Shown in pieces: positions 7,032 to 16,255 of a stretch of 64,000 bases of DNA (its first letter is position 1; every line of letters begins with the position of its first letter). The notes under the pieces are model-generated. The model made no database searches. It had not been told where the DNA came from and saw only the letters and a list, made by a program, of their open reading frames with translations. The stretch is from assembly GCA_001303705.1 (NCBI GenBank), contig LJUI01000001.1, forward strand, positions 11,711 through 75,710, written 5' to 3'. Made by a program: the position numbers and the translations under genes. The stretch is from a candidate division TA06 bacterium SM23_40. GTDB taxonomy: Bacteria; LJUI01; SM1-40.

Positions 7032-10019
7032 TCAGAATTCCGGTCCGAGGCTGACATAGTGCCGGGGCCTTGTCGTCTCCCGGAGGTTGCTAGCCCAACC
7101 GACATCATAGCGAATTACGAGAAACGACAGCCGGACCCGCACACCCGCGCCAAACCCGAGCCGAAGATCCACAAGTTCCGGCTCACCACTCGTGTCTCGC
7201 CAGAGCTCAAAGTCCTCATCTTCTTCGTACACCGCCCCGAGATCGACGAAGGTTGCACCACGGACACTGCGTAGCTCCACCGGCAGAGGGAATGCCACCA
7301 GAAAATGGTCTACAAATGGAAAGCGGAGCTCGGCAGTCGCCAGCCCGACCCTGGTTCCGAAGAGAGAATCTCCTAACGTGTATCCCCTCAGTGTCTCGTT
7401 GCCGCCAAGCCAGAACCGCTCCCGGTCGCGCCCCATGCTCCCTGCACCCAACAGGCGGAGGGCAAGGGTGTGGCGCTGGCCGAGTCGCAGGTATCGCCGA
7501 CAATCGAAATACCCCGTCGTGAACTTCAGATCGGACCCCAGCTCGGGGAGCGACCTCGCCGCGGAGAAGATACAGCGGCTTCCGTTGACAGGGCCGGTCA
7601 CGCCCCAGAGTGCATTGTCTTGCACGAACGAGATCGCCGGCAGGAGGACAAATGCCCGTGATCTCGTGCGCACGGCCTCGATGTCGTAATATCCTCTCTG
7701 CACGAAGGTAATCGAGTCCTCCTGAATGACATATCCGTCAAGTGAGAAATCGAGGCGATGGTACCGGCTGAACGGATACCGCGCGAGTGCACTGGCTCCG
7801 AACGTCCGGAGGGCGATCAGACCATCGCCGGAGAAGTAGTAATAGCGCTGCTGATAGACGGCAGCACCCCAGTCTATCCTTCGAGGCAGATAATAGTACG
7901 CGAGCACGAAATTGGATTCCGTGATGTTGCTGAACAGGTCAGACTCGAAGTAGATCCTGTGATTTCCCAGGATATCGCTGAACGAAAGACCTGTCTGGCC
8001 GGCGAAGCCGTAACCGGTCGAGTACTGTAACCCGCCTGTAATCCAGTCCGGCGTGAACCTGATCCGGTACTTCTCGACCTCGGGACGCTCCTCCTCGTCT
8101 ACTCCTGGTAAGCTCTCTTCTGTCTCACCCAGGACCTCTGTCTCAGTGACATCACTCAGACCGGCCTCTTCTCCCGGCTCATCTGCTTCCTCAGAGTATA
8201 GAGCCTCGTGTACGTCGGCCATCTCTGTGAGCTCGGTTCCACCTGCATCGGCAACGGTGCTCTCAGTGGGGACACGCGTGAGATTCTCAACCGGGTCTTT
8301 AACCGTGAAGATGTCCCACCCTCGCTCGCCATAGATGGCCATAGCCATTCGTTTCCCATCGGCCGACCACGACGGAGTGTATACGCCCCCGACCAGGTCA
8401 GTCACACGTGCCTCGGTCGAATCGGAGAGATCGTAGAGGTGTAGATTTCTGGTGCCGCTCGCATCGGAGACATATATGAGCTTCGTTCCCTCTTCGGACC
8501 AGCAGGGCCGACTCGCCTGGGAACCTCGAGCAGTCAGGCGACGGATCTCACCGCCGGGCCGCACAGGGCTGAGCACGAATGCGGCATACTGTCCGAATAC
8601 CGCATCCTCACTCTCCCCATCTGTTCTGTCCGATACAAAGGCGAGCTGATTGCCGTCAGGATTCCATGCGGGATCGCGGTCGTCGAACTGGTCATCCGTC
8701 AAGCGGGTCACTGAGCGATCACCAAGGCTCACAAGATAGAGATCCTGCCTCCCATTCATGAGTCCGGCGAACGCAATTGCGGAGCCATCTGGCGACCATG
8801 CGGGAGAGGAACAGGCATCGAGATCGACATCGATTCGATCGATGAGCCTTCCACTTTGCGCTTCGATGATATAGATATAGTCCTTCCCGCCACTCTTCCC
8901 AACCACCGCAATCCTCTGCCCGTCAGACGTCCACGATATGGCGCTCTCCATGGCGTGGAGGGATTCAAATCCTGCCGACCTCTCTCCCTTCACCAACCGC
9001 CTCAACACCCGGCCGTCGATAGCCGATATCAGCAGGAGATCAGTGTACTCGTTCCGATTCGAGAAGAACGCTATCTTGTCGCCCTCAGGTGAAACGGCGG
9101 GACTCAGGTTTATGAACGAACCGTCGACCCTGTGATCGGTGAGCCGATGGGCCTCACTCGGCGCTTCATCTCTGCTGCCGAACTCCGGCCAGAACGTCCG
9201 CTTCATCTGCTTCGACCACTCCTCGCTCAGCTCAGCAGCCCCCTTACCGATAACCGCCATCAGGGCTCCATCCATCTCCTGTCTCATCCTGACCTGGTGC
9301 AGTATTTCGCCCACCTTCTGGCGACCGTACGACTGAGCCACGTACCGGATGACCGACTCCCCCTCCTTATATACAATGAACGAGCCTCCGTAGAACTCGA
9401 GCCTATCGATCGGAATCAACGCGTCGTAGATTGCGGCGTCCCTGAGGATCATATTCGTCTCTGTAAGGGACTCAATAGACTGGAACTCGGCCACGCCCTC
9501 CATGAGCCACAGCGGCGGCTGATAGAAGTACTGTCTCGACAACAGGGATCCGAAGGCATCCCCGTACAACAGATCGAACTGGAAGGCGTGAGTCAGCTCG
9601 TGTACTATGACGTGACGGAAATCTTCATAAGAGCCGTTGAACGGCACGACAACCCTCGTCTTGAATATCTCGGTAAATCCGCCCACGGACTCCTCGATCA
9701 ACTCGGTGATGACATTAGTCTGCTCGAAGTGACTGTGACACCTGTAGATGATTACAGGAAATTGACGCGATGGTGAGTGCTGGAGATCCTTCTCCAGCCG
9801 GTCATACGCCGCTTCGGCAATGTCGGCCACGTACTGTACCAGCTCCTCCGCACCCTCATAAAAGTAGATGTCGAAGTGCTCAGTGTGTCTGATCGACCAC
9901 TCGAAGCCCCGATACTGGACCTTATTCTGGCCGTATATCTGGGCTTCAGAACCGGATATCCAGATCGCGATGACTGCCGCCAGGGCGAGTCCACATACGA
10001 CCGAGCCCGTGCTCCTCAT
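7032..10019 (-). CDS. Metallopeptidase, beta-propeller and surface-antigen barrel fusion
   Basis: A 995-residue secreted protein with three parts. After a signal peptide (about 1-26) comes a peptidase-like domain with HELTH at 140-144, a zinc-binding HExxH motif, and a downstream MEGVAEF segment that supplies a likely third ligand glutamate, as in gluzincins. Residues about 295-570 carry repeated PD40/TolB-type blades (SPAWSPDGSAIAFAG, DPAWNPDGNQLAFVSD and similar). An acidic linker (about 580-645) leads to a C-terminal region rich in amphipathic strands, with FWLGGNETLRGY and a final LGPEF, typical of BamA/Omp85 surface-antigen barrels. The predicted product is an outer-membrane protein with a periplasmic or surface peptidase and propeller. 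Its start overlaps the end of the preceding gene by four bases (ATGA). The substrate is unknown. Confidence 0.75.
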   Translation of the reverse strand: MRSTGSVVCGLALAAVIAIWISGSEAQIYGQNKVQYRGFEWSIRHTEHFDIYFYEGAEELVQYVADIAEAAYDRLEKDLQHSPSRQFPVIIYRCHSHFEQTNVITELIEESVGGFTEIFKTRVVVPFNGSYEDFRHVIVHELTHAFQFDLLYGDAFGSLLSRQYFYQPPLWLMEGVAEFQSIESLTETNMILRDAAIYDALIPIDRLEFYGGSFIVYKEGESVIRYVAQSYGRQKVGEILHQVRMRQEMDGALMAVIGKGAAELSEEWSKQMKRTFWPEFGSRDEAPSEAHRLTDHRVDGSFINLSPAVSPEGDKIAFFSNRNEYTDLLLISAIDGRVLRRLVKGERSAGFESLHAMESAISWTSDGQRIAVVGKSGGKDYIYIIEAQSGRLIDRIDVDLDACSSPAWSPDGSAIAFAGLMNGRQDLYLVSLGDRSVTRLTDDQFDDRDPAWNPDGNQLAFVSDRTDGESEDAVFGQYAAFVLSPVRPGGEIRRLTARGSQASRPCWSEEGTKLIYVSDASGTRNLHLYDLSDSTEARVTDLVGGVYTPSWSADGKRMAMAIYGERGWDIFTVKDPVENLTRVPTESTVADAGGTELTEMADVHEALYSEEADEPGEEAGLSDVTETEVLGETEESLPGVDEEERPEVEKYRIRFTPDWITGGLQYSTGYGFAGQTGLSFSDILGNHRIYFESDLFSNITESNFVLAYYYLPRRIDWGAAVYQQRYYYFSGDGLIALRTFGASALARYPFSRYHRLDFSLDGYVIQEDSITFVQRGYYDIEAVRTRSRAFVLLPAISFVQDNALWGVTGPVNGSRCIFSAARSLPELGSDLKFTTGYFDCRRYLRLGQRHTLALRLLGAGSMGRDRERFWLGGNETLRGYTLGDSLFGTRVGLATAELRFPFVDHFLVAFPLPVELRSVRGATFVDLGAVYEEDEDFELWRDTSGEPELVDLRLGFGAGVRVRLSFLVIRYDVGWASNLRETTRPRHYVSLGPEF

Positions 10020-10396
10020 ATCAGTCTCCCAACAATGAAACCTACGATGATACCAACCAGGAATGCGCTCACCAGGATCCGCGTCTTCAGAACGTCGACC
10101 TTATACCCCCTTTTGATAGCGAGGAATGTGACGAGGTACGCGATCCCGTTAACCAGGAGAAAGAAGGGAAGTGTGACTATGTTGACGATGAGCGGTCCGA
10201 CCAACGGCACCGCCCCGACGAGAATGAGGAGGCCGGAAAATGCCTGCGTCAGGAGGCCGGCCACCACGACCCCGATGGCGATTACCTTCTTATCGAGGCC
10301 GCTCAACAAGCCAACGGTTATGAACGCCGCGATCAGAAGCCATACGGCGATAACCTTCCCGAATCTCTTGAAGAATGGTTTCAGACCAGCGAACAT
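10016..10396 (-). CDS. Small polytopic membrane protein of unknown function
   Basis: About 126 residues from the ATG at 10396 (MFAGLKPFFKRFGK). An in-frame upstream start at 10453 would put the first codons inside the thioredoxin terminator hairpin, so I prefer the internal start. Four hydrophobic segments are visible (VIAVWLLIAAFITVGLL, VIAIGVVVAGLLTQAF, PLVGPLIVNIVTLPFFLL and a glycine-rich C-terminal helix). A basic N-terminal end favours a cytoplasmic N terminus. I recognise no family. It overlaps the next gene by four bases, so it is probably co-translated with the peptidase/barrel protein, perhaps as an accessory membrane factor. Confidence 0.6.
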   Translation of the reverse strand: MFAGLKPFFKRFGKVIAVWLLIAAFITVGLLSGLDKKVIAIGVVVAGLLTQAFSGLLILVGAVPLVGPLIVNIVTLPFFLLVNGIAYLVTFLAIKRGYKVDVLKTRILVSAFLVGIIVGFIVGRLI

Positions 10397-10429
10397 CGAA
10401 CGCTTCCCGAAACGAGAGTCATGCGGGAT

Positions 10430-10462
10430 GAGAGAAACAGCCCAGGCCACCACGGCCTGGGC
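10430..10462 (-). terminator. Intrinsic terminator of the thioredoxin gene
   Basis: On the minus strand, GCCCAGGCC and GGCCTGGGC form a perfect 9-base stem (10440-10448 with 10454-10462) around a 5-base loop, followed by TGTTTCTCTC. It lies about 100 bases after the trxA stop, in the right direction, and ends the thioredoxin transcript. The T tract is interrupted by one G and by Cs, so termination may be partial. Confidence 0.65.
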
Positions 10463-10564
10463 GATTTCCGCTCCACTCGCGGGATGAAGTCACGAAGTTG
10501 GGTCCGCCTCCATCCCTCAGCAATCACACCACTGCCTTGCCAGTGTGGCGCCGCATCGGGCACG

Positions 10565-10921
10565 CTACCCCTCTAGCAACGCTTCGAGTTTGGCAACGAT
10601 CTCAGCTTTCGGCTTCGCCCCCACAGCTTGATCGACAACTTTCCCATCCTTGAAGAACAAGACAGTGGGGATTGACCGAATCATGTAGCGCGCCGCGGTC
10701 GACTGATTGGCGTCTACATCGAGCTTTCCTACCTTCACCTTGCCCGAGTACTCCTGTGATACCTCCTCGAGAACCGGGACTATGAATTTGCAGGGCACAC
10801 ACCACTCTGCCCAGAAATCCACGACTACCGGCGTGTCAGCTTTCAGTACCTGCTCATCGAAATCGGCGTCTGAGAAGTCTAAGATGTTCGCGCTACCCAA
10901 CTTCGCTCTCACCCCCTTCAC
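10565..10921 (-). CDS. trxA: Thioredoxin
   Basis: A 118-residue thioredoxin of normal length. The active site is WCVPCK (Cys41 and Cys44), where most TrxA proteins have WCGPCK; the Gly-to-Val change is tolerated in several families but may shift the redox potential. Other family marks are present: VVVDFWAEW ahead of the site, the cis-proline loop IRSIPTVLFF, and GKVVDQAVGAKPK. The annotated start is a GTG with a poorly spaced ribosome binding site; a slightly shorter product is possible. It forms a single-gene unit between its own promoter and a downstream terminator. It presumably reduces cytoplasmic disulfides. Confidence 0.93.
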   Translation of the reverse strand: MKGVRAKLGSANILDFSDADFDEQVLKADTPVVVDFWAEWCVPCKFIVPVLEEVSQEYSGKVKVGKLDVDANQSTAARYMIRSIPTVLFFKDGKVVDQAVGAKPKAEIVAKLEALLEG

Positions 10922-10951
10922 GATTCGCTGTTCACACCCCCCGTCTTCTAA

Positions 10952-10980
10952 ATCTTAGTAGAGCCTACGAGCCGTGTCAA
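10952..10980 (-). promoter_or_regulatory. Sigma-70-type promoter for trxA
   Basis: A perfect -35 TTGACA (10975-10980) and a -10 TAAGAT (10952-10957) are separated by 17 bases. Transcription would start near 10945, leaving a leader of about 24 bases before the trxA start. Confidence 0.75.
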
Positions 10981-10986
10981 CATATT

Positions 10987-11014
10987 TTTCGCCCGCCAGC
11001 CACAACGGGCGAAA
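10987..11014. repeat. Perfect 9-base inverted repeat upstream of the trxA promoter
   Basis: TTTCGCCCG (10987-10995) and CGGGCGAAA (11006-11014) flank a 10-base loop, immediately upstream of the trxA -35 box. On the minus strand the 3' arm is followed by AATATG rather than a T tract, so it is not a convincing terminator. It may be an operator or mark the end of the upstream kinase transcript. Confidence 0.45.
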
Positions 11015-11089
11015 TCCTGTCATTTCGGGGAGTGCGTGCGGCCGTATGAGCCGTTGAGTGGGGCCCGACTCCCCCATCTCTGAGTGCAC

Positions 11090-11117
11090 GGGGACAGCAA
11101 ATTAGGCCCCTGTCTCC
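11090..11117. repeat. REP-like hairpin downstream of the hybrid kinase
   Basis: GGGGACAG (11090-11097) and CTGTCTCC (11110-11117) form an 8-base hairpin with one G-T pair around CAAATTAGGCCC. The GGGGACAG/CTGTCCCC type of element recurs as extragenic palindromes next to REP-associated transposases in many bacteria. No transposase gene is present here, so this is at most a single dispersed copy. Confidence 0.3.
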
Positions 11118-11207
11118 TCATCAACAAGCCGGATCGAGGACCAACGATGGCCGGGGGAGTAGGTCGAAGATGGCGGTCTCTTATGCGAGCTGCTGTACCA
11201 GATAACC

Positions 11208-12458
11208 CTAGGACAGTGTGGAGTCCGATGCTTCCAGGGAAAGCGAGATACGTATGGTCGTCCCTTTCCCCTCAGAACTCTCGACTCCTATCGATCCTCC
11301 GTGATCCTTGACGATCTTGTAGGCCTCGGAGAGTCCGACCCCTGTACCTCTGCCCGGGTCTCTCGTGGTGAAGAAAGGCTCAAACACACGACTACGTATG
11401 TCCTCCGGGATGCCGACCCCGGTGTCCCGGAAGGCGATGTGAACCTCCCCTTTCTTCGATCTTGTCTCTATCGTTAGCTCTCCGCCTCCCGGCATAGCCT
11501 GACTCGCGTTCCTGATAATGGCGGCGAACGCACGCATGAGCTGCGACTCGTTCGCAGCCATCTCGGGCAGTTCTGGTGATAGATCGAGCGTCAGCAATAT
11601 GTCGTTATCGTCCAGTTCGTGTCCGAAAAGGGACAGGGTCCGCTCTATTGCCACATTGACATTGCACGGACCGTATTTGTCCACACGGGATCTTGAATAG
11701 AGAGACAGATTGTCGAGTGTATCCACCGTTCGTGCGGCCTCGTACTGGATAATCTCCAGAGAGTCTACCACCTCCCTTGGCAAATCCAGCTCTTTTGCTT
11801 TCCGCAGCAATAGCTGAGTTCTTCCCATGACCGTTGTTAGCGGATTGGCGATCTCGTGTGTGACTCCAGCGGCAAGCTGGTAGATGCCGAGCATTTTCTC
11901 CGACTCCACAAGCTGCGCCTGCAGGGATTTCCGGCCAGCGATCTCCTGCTGCAGTTCCATATTGTTCTGCTCCAGTCGGACATTCATTCCGCGCAGTTCC
12001 TCAAGTAGTCGTCGATTCTCGAACACAAGTCGCTGCTTCTCCAATGCCCTGCCTATCGAACTCCTCGCACCTGGGATGTCGATCGGCTTGAGGATGTAGC
12101 CCTCAGCTCCGAGATTGATGGCATCGACCGAAGACTCAAGAGACGCGTGGCCTGTTACGACCATTACGATCGTGTCAGGACTCGTGCCCTTGATCTGGGT
12201 GAGCAAATCGAGACCATCCACGCCGGGGAGTCTGAGGTCGATCAACGCGAGATGATAGAACTGCCGTGCTACCAGTTCCCGCGCGGCTGACGCCTCACCC
12301 ACGGCGTCAACCTCATATCCTTCCATCTCCAAGATGTCCGCCAACGTCTCTCGCATACCCTTGTCATCATCCACAACCAACAGGCGCGCGCTCTCATCAT
12401 CGGCGCGATCCAGAGTCGAGACTCGGCTGGACTCTTTCGTTTGGTTCTCCACAGTCAT
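11208..12458 (-). CDS. Receiver-histidine kinase hybrid
   Basis: A 416-residue soluble protein. Residues about 25-140 form a receiver domain with phosphoacceptor Asp74 (LIDLRLPG) and the conserved lysine in ILKPID. A coiled-coil linker (about 140-190) leads to a HisKA domain with His201 in [10 protein letters not shown] and an HATPase domain with N, G1 ([10 protein letters not shown]), F (FEPFFTT) and G2 ([12 protein letters not shown]) boxes. This receiver-first order is typical of kinases that act in phosphorelays downstream of another kinase. Its start overlaps the stop of the preceding receiver gene by four bases, so it is the last gene of the signalling cluster. No output domain is present. 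A gap of about 290 bases follows before trxA. Confidence 0.9.
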   Translation of the reverse strand: MTVENQTKESSRVSTLDRADDESARLLVVDDDKGMRETLADILEMEGYEVDAVGEASAARELVARQFYHLALIDLRLPGVDGLDLLTQIKGTSPDTIVMVVTGHASLESSVDAINLGAEGYILKPIDIPGARSSIGRALEKQRLVFENRRLLEELRGMNVRLEQNNMELQQEIAGRKSLQAQLVESEKMLGIYQLAAGVTHEIANPLTTVMGRTQLLLRKAKELDLPREVVDSLEIIQYEAARTVDTLDNLSLYSRSRVDKYGPCNVNVAIERTLSLFGHELDDNDILLTLDLSPELPEMAANESQLMRAFAAIIRNASQAMPGGGELTIETRSKKGEVHIAFRDTGVGIPEDIRSRVFEPFFTTRDPGRGTGVGLSEAYKIVKDHGGSIGVESSEGKGTTIRISLSLEASDSTLS

Positions 12459-12841
12459 ACGGCAACTGGCCTCGGTTCAGTGGTGACTTTTCTAATAGTG
12501 TTGAGTAGATCCCCGAGATCGAGGGGCTTGTATGCCACTCCTATCGCTCCTTCCCGAAGTGCCTCCTCCAGCCTGTCATCGACCGCGTAGGCAGTCATCA
12601 TGAGGACTTTCACGTTCCCTTTCATCTGGTTAAGGCACTTCAGTGTGTCAACACCGTTCATCCCCGGCATTTTGACATCCATCAGCACAAGGTCGAACTG
12701 TTGTCTTCTGAAGAGCTGTACCGCTTCTTCACCGCTCTTTGCGATCGCCACCTCATGTCCCTTGTCGAGTAGGACATCTGCCAAGGTCTCGCACATACCT
12801 TCATCGTCATCGACGATGAGGACGCTAAACGGACGCTCCAT
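12455..12841 (-). CDS. Stand-alone response regulator receiver
   Basis: A 128-residue single receiver domain from the ATG at 12841 (MERPFSVLIVDDDEG), preceded by an excellent AAGGAGGAAC site; a longer in-frame start lacks one. Asp55 in LMDVKMPG is the phosphoacceptor, DDD at 11-13 binds magnesium, and the conserved T/K residues are in MMTAYA and AYKPLD. No DNA-binding or enzymatic output is fused. It starts inside the 3' end of the preceding receiver gene (17-base overlap) and overlaps the hybrid kinase by four bases, so all three are co-translated. Probably an intermediate of a phosphorelay. Confidence 0.9.
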   Translation of the reverse strand: MERPFSVLIVDDDEGMCETLADVLLDKGHEVAIAKSGEEAVQLFRRQQFDLVLMDVKMPGMNGVDTLKCLNQMKGNVKVLMMTAYAVDDRLEEALREGAIGVAYKPLDLGDLLNTIRKVTTEPRPVAV

Positions 12842-13235
12842 GAGGTTCCTCCTTCCCTTCTGGCATCTGCACACTCTCGCCCTGCAGAACTTCCTGAATC
12901 TTCCTCTTCATGTCTTCTACATCGACCGGCTTCACGAGGTACCCACTTATGTTCGACGTGGCGAGTGCGAAGTCGTCCTCCATGTGACGGAAGGCCGTAC
13001 AGATGATGACCGGAAGGTGCTCATCCTGTTCCCTGATCTTCTCAAGAACCTCTATACCATGAAGGCCCGGCATCTTGATGTCGAGGATTACCAGATCCGG
13101 CTTCTCTCGGAAGATCTTCTGCAGCGCCTCATGACCACTCACCGCGGTCATCACCTGATATCCGGCATCGCTCAGCGCTTCGTAGAACAGAAGCCTCACA
13201 TTCGGTTCATCATCGGCAATGAGTATCTTCTTCAT
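12825..13235 (-). CDS. Stand-alone response regulator receiver
   Basis: A 136-residue CheY-like protein with acidic pocket DDE at 8-10, phosphoacceptor Asp52 (ILDIKMPG), the switch threonine in VIICTAF and the lysine in YLVKPVD. The last residues extend slightly past the receiver fold and are acidic. It follows the membrane sensor kinase by 17 bases, so that kinase is the likely phosphodonor. No output domain is present. Confidence 0.9.
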   Translation of the reverse strand: MKKILIADDEPNVRLLFYEALSDAGYQVMTAVSGHEALQKIFREKPDLVILDIKMPGLHGIEVLEKIREQDEHLPVIICTAFRHMEDDFALATSNISGYLVKPVDVEDMKRKIQEVLQGESVQMPEGKEEPHGASV

Positions 13236-13252
13236 TAGCAGCCTCTCTGGTC

Positions 13253-15067
13253 TCAGGTCTCGTCTCGCTCTCTTCCCTCCGCCAACACGCCCCGAAACGT
13301 GACTCTCTCACTCGCCTTCTCTGCATCGGGGACCTCGCTGTGCCCATTCGTCTCCCCGACGCTCATGCCAGCACCTATGTCAGCAGCGCCAGTCATCACT
13401 TTCCTATCTTTCAACCCAGAGACTGGCAACGTCACCACGAATCGCGCCCCTCTTCCAACCCCCTTTCGGACCTCGAGGACACCGCGGTGATTCTCCACGA
13501 TCGCTTTTGCCACCGACAGCCCGAGGCCGATCCCCCGCGCCTTTGTGCTGAACAAGGGCTCGAAGATCTTACTTTCTATTTCCCGTGAGATCCCGGATCC
13601 CGTATCGTCGAATGCGATCTCCACCGCGCTTACATCGCGCTCCTCGATCTCATCACGGAGCCAGGAGGACCTCGTCGATATCGCAAGCGTTCCCGTACCT
13701 TCCATTGCCTGGTCGGCGTTCTTGATGATGCTAACAAAGACCCGCTCCACCTGACCTTGGTCGATTTCAACGACCGGCAGGTCTCCGCTCAGATTAAGGG
13801 TGATTCTCACTCCTGTTGAGAGTTCGGCACGCTCTACCGACCGCCTGACGAGCGCATTGAGATCACTCGGCCTCTTCTTCGGCTCGCTCAGTCGCGAGAA
13901 TGTGAGGAGGCCGGTGACAATCGTGTTCGCCATCTCGACCTCCTGATCGATCAGGTCGAGATGCCGTTTGATTTTCTCGTCAGCGTCGATACGCGATTCG
14001 ATGAAGAACTTCGAGTTGCGGATCACCCCCAGGGGGTTCCTCAGTTCGTGGGCCAGGCTCCCGGCGAAGTGTCCGACGGTAGCCCACCGTTCGGACTGTA
14101 CCAGACGGCGTTGCCATTCCTGGAGCCGATCAAGCATCTGATTGAAGGATTGTGCGAGGTCCCCGATCTCATCACCGCCGGCGATATGAACTCGGCGCGA
14201 TAGATCTCCTCCGCGAATGTCTTCTGCCGCTTCGGCCAGTTCCTTGAGCGGGCTGAGAACCAGACGGATAAAGGTGAGGGTCAGAAGGACGCCCACAACG
14301 ATCACTCCAAGCGTGAACGCCGCGGTTGTCCTCTTGATCCTCCCGATCAGACCTGATAGCTCCCGGCGCGAAAGTCCCAGCTGTAGCGTACCGATCTGTT
14401 CTGAGACGGTCAGTTCCTCACCCAATCCTTCTCCCTGGAGAGCTCGGTCAGGGGGACCGGCAAGTGCGATCTCATCTGACCGTCCCGATGTCCACAGCGC
14501 AACCGAGTCCGGGGATCGCGAACCTAAGGAAGGTCTCAGGGGGCCCACATACCCGAACTCGAGCTCCTCGCGGGCCAGGGGCCTGAGAGCCACCATGATC
14601 GGAACGGATATCTCGTACAGTTCCTCCCCATCTTCTGTGAGCCCCCCACCACGTACTACTGCCGTACCCACCTCGATACGCGGCGTCTCATCGAACGCCT
14701 GTGAGGCCGGGCAATGCGGCGCGGGCGATTCCCCGCAGGCACACGAGGGATCCTCACAAACACATGACGCCACACCGCCGTCGGCATCCAGCAAGCGGAC
14801 ATAGATATGAGACTCACTGCTGATGAGCGTCCTAAAATGATCCTCAAGGGAAGATAGATTTCTGGTCAGGAGCGCGTAGTCTGACTCGTCGGCGAGATGC
14901 TGGGCAAGTACCGCGCCGTCTTCAATGTACCGCCGGAACATCTGCCTCGAAGCCAGCTGTATGAAGGCGATGCTGAGCGACACTGAGGTCATCACTACAA
15001 GAAGAGAGACCAATATGCTCGCCTTGCCCGTAAGGGTGAAGCGGAATCGAGGTCTTCCTTGTATCAT
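13253..15067 (-). CDS. Membrane sensor histidine kinase with a cysteine-rich periplasmic loop
   Basis: A 604-residue kinase. A transmembrane helix (about 16-38) is followed by a periplasmic sensor region (39-245), a second helix (246-268), HAMP (about 268-320), HisKA with His340 in GSLAHELRNPLG, and an HATPase domain (DTGSGI, FEPLFSTK, GIGLGLS). The periplasmic region contains five cysteines in a short stretch: Cys102, 104, 109, 111 and 119 (CVC, CAC, PHC). This pattern suggests a metal or redox sensor, but I know of no named domain that matches. The last 60 residues after the kinase domain look disordered. It is followed by two receivers and a hybrid kinase, and preceded by a substrate-binding protein gene whose product may present a ligand to it. 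Confidence 0.88.
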   Translation of the reverse strand: MIQGRPRFRFTLTGKASILVSLLVVMTSVSLSIAFIQLASRQMFRRYIEDGAVLAQHLADESDYALLTRNLSSLEDHFRTLISSESHIYVRLLDADGGVASCVCEDPSCACGESPAPHCPASQAFDETPRIEVGTAVVRGGGLTEDGEELYEISVPIMVALRPLAREELEFGYVGPLRPSLGSRSPDSVALWTSGRSDEIALAGPPDRALQGEGLGEELTVSEQIGTLQLGLSRRELSGLIGRIKRTTAAFTLGVIVVGVLLTLTFIRLVLSPLKELAEAAEDIRGGDLSRRVHIAGGDEIGDLAQSFNQMLDRLQEWQRRLVQSERWATVGHFAGSLAHELRNPLGVIRNSKFFIESRIDADEKIKRHLDLIDQEVEMANTIVTGLLTFSRLSEPKKRPSDLNALVRRSVERAELSTGVRITLNLSGDLPVVEIDQGQVERVFVSIIKNADQAMEGTGTLAISTRSSWLRDEIEERDVSAVEIAFDDTGSGISREIESKIFEPLFSTKARGIGLGLSVAKAIVENHRGVLEVRKGVGRGARFVVTLPVSGLKDRKVMTGAADIGAGMSVGETNGHSEVPDAEKASERVTFRGVLAEGRERDET

Positions 15068-15166
15068 GCCGCTACCTCGTGAAGATCACGCAAAGGCGTT
15101 CCTTCCCATCGTTTCGGCGGAGGCCGGGCTCACCGCACTCGCGTTCTTCTCTCACAAGTGACTGGT

Positions 15167-16192
15167 TCAGGGAGATACCTGTTGTGCCTTTTCGAGCACT
15201 TCCTCAGGGATGTCGATCCCAATCGCCTCCGCCGTCCTCAGATTGATCACATGCTGAACGATCTCGGGTCTCTCGATCGGTATCTCGCCGGGCGGCCTGC
15301 CCTCGAGTATGTGTATCACCAACGTTCCGGCCTGGCGTCCAAGCCCCTCGTAGTCACAGGCCAAGGCCATCAACGCACCGGCATCGACATAGGGACGAGA
15401 GATCGCGAATAGGGGCAGTCTCCACTTGAGGGTCTCCACGATGACGTACCGAGTTGACGCTTCAGTGTAGACCCTTCCATCGGCAACCATCCATAACACA
15501 TCTGCGTCACGAGTTATGCGCTCCATCGCAGCCGGGATATCCGTCGATTTTACGATTCGCTCGGCCACGAGCTCCATCCCCATATTTCCCGCAACCCGTT
15601 CCGCCTCACCGACGACCTGACCAGTCTCAGTCTCATTGTAGAGGACGCCAATACGTCTCACCTTTCCGCCACAGACCGACCGTATGGCCTCAAACTGGTC
15701 TTCGATCGGAATGTCCATCGCGACACCGGTGATATTGCGGCCTGTTGGCCCCAAATGCTCGACCAGTCCGCTGGCCACAGGATTGAGGACCACAGAGAAG
15801 ACGATCGGCACCTCACTCGAAGAGGCGATTGCGGCCTCAGTAGCCACTGAACCGAGCGTCACTATTACGGATGGCGACTTCTCCAGTACTCCCGCCATCA
15901 TGCGACGTCCTTCCTCAACGTCGCCTCTCAGCTCGTAGTCGACCACCCATAGGGGGAGGTCGTTCGATTTCTCCTCTATCTGTCGCCGCAGGCCCCTCAG
16001 GGCATTCTCGTACGGACCAAGCGCGCCGCTCTTGATCACCACTACGATGCTTGCGTCGCGATCGGCAGCGCCCGACACCATCATGCTTCCACTCAGGGCG
16101 ATCGCTGCCGCCACCAACACCATAATCACCCGCTGCCCATCTACCCGATAGAACTGATACCGTTCAACTGCACCAGATGGATGCCGGATCAT
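15167..16192 (-). CDS. ABC-type substrate-binding protein of the ABC_sub_bind (TrpX-like) family
   Basis: A 341-residue periplasmic protein with a hydrophobic N-terminal signal segment (VIMVLVAAAIALSG). The family pattern is clear: VTLGSVATEAA, then PIVFSVVLNPVASGLV, then TGVAMDIPIEDQFEAIRSV, then IGVLYNETETGQ, and an ending region PLFAISRPYVDAGALMALACDY. In most genomes such genes sit beside a permease and an ATPase. Neither is present here; instead it is flanked by a TonB-dependent receptor and sensor kinases. It may therefore serve as a ligand-binding co-sensor rather than a transport component, which is inference. Confidence 0.85.
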   Translation of the reverse strand: MIRHPSGAVERYQFYRVDGQRVIMVLVAAAIALSGSMMVSGAADRDASIVVVIKSGALGPYENALRGLRRQIEEKSNDLPLWVVDYELRGDVEEGRRMMAGVLEKSPSVIVTLGSVATEAAIASSSEVPIVFSVVLNPVASGLVEHLGPTGRNITGVAMDIPIEDQFEAIRSVCGGKVRRIGVLYNETETGQVVGEAERVAGNMGMELVAERIVKSTDIPAAMERITRDADVLWMVADGRVYTEASTRYVIVETLKWRLPLFAISRPYVDAGALMALACDYEGLGRQAGTLVIHILEGRPPGEIPIERPEIVQHVINLRTAEAIGIDIPEEVLEKAQQVSP

Positions 16193-16255
16193 CTGCTGTA
16201 TCCCGGTGATATGCCGTCCGCCACCTGCCTGGCAATCCCATCGGCATCTAGATAT

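Noticed and set aside
15167-16192. A complete tryptophan-type ABC importer.
   Set aside because: Only the binding protein is present; the neighbours are kinases and a TonB receptor, with no permease or ATPase gene.
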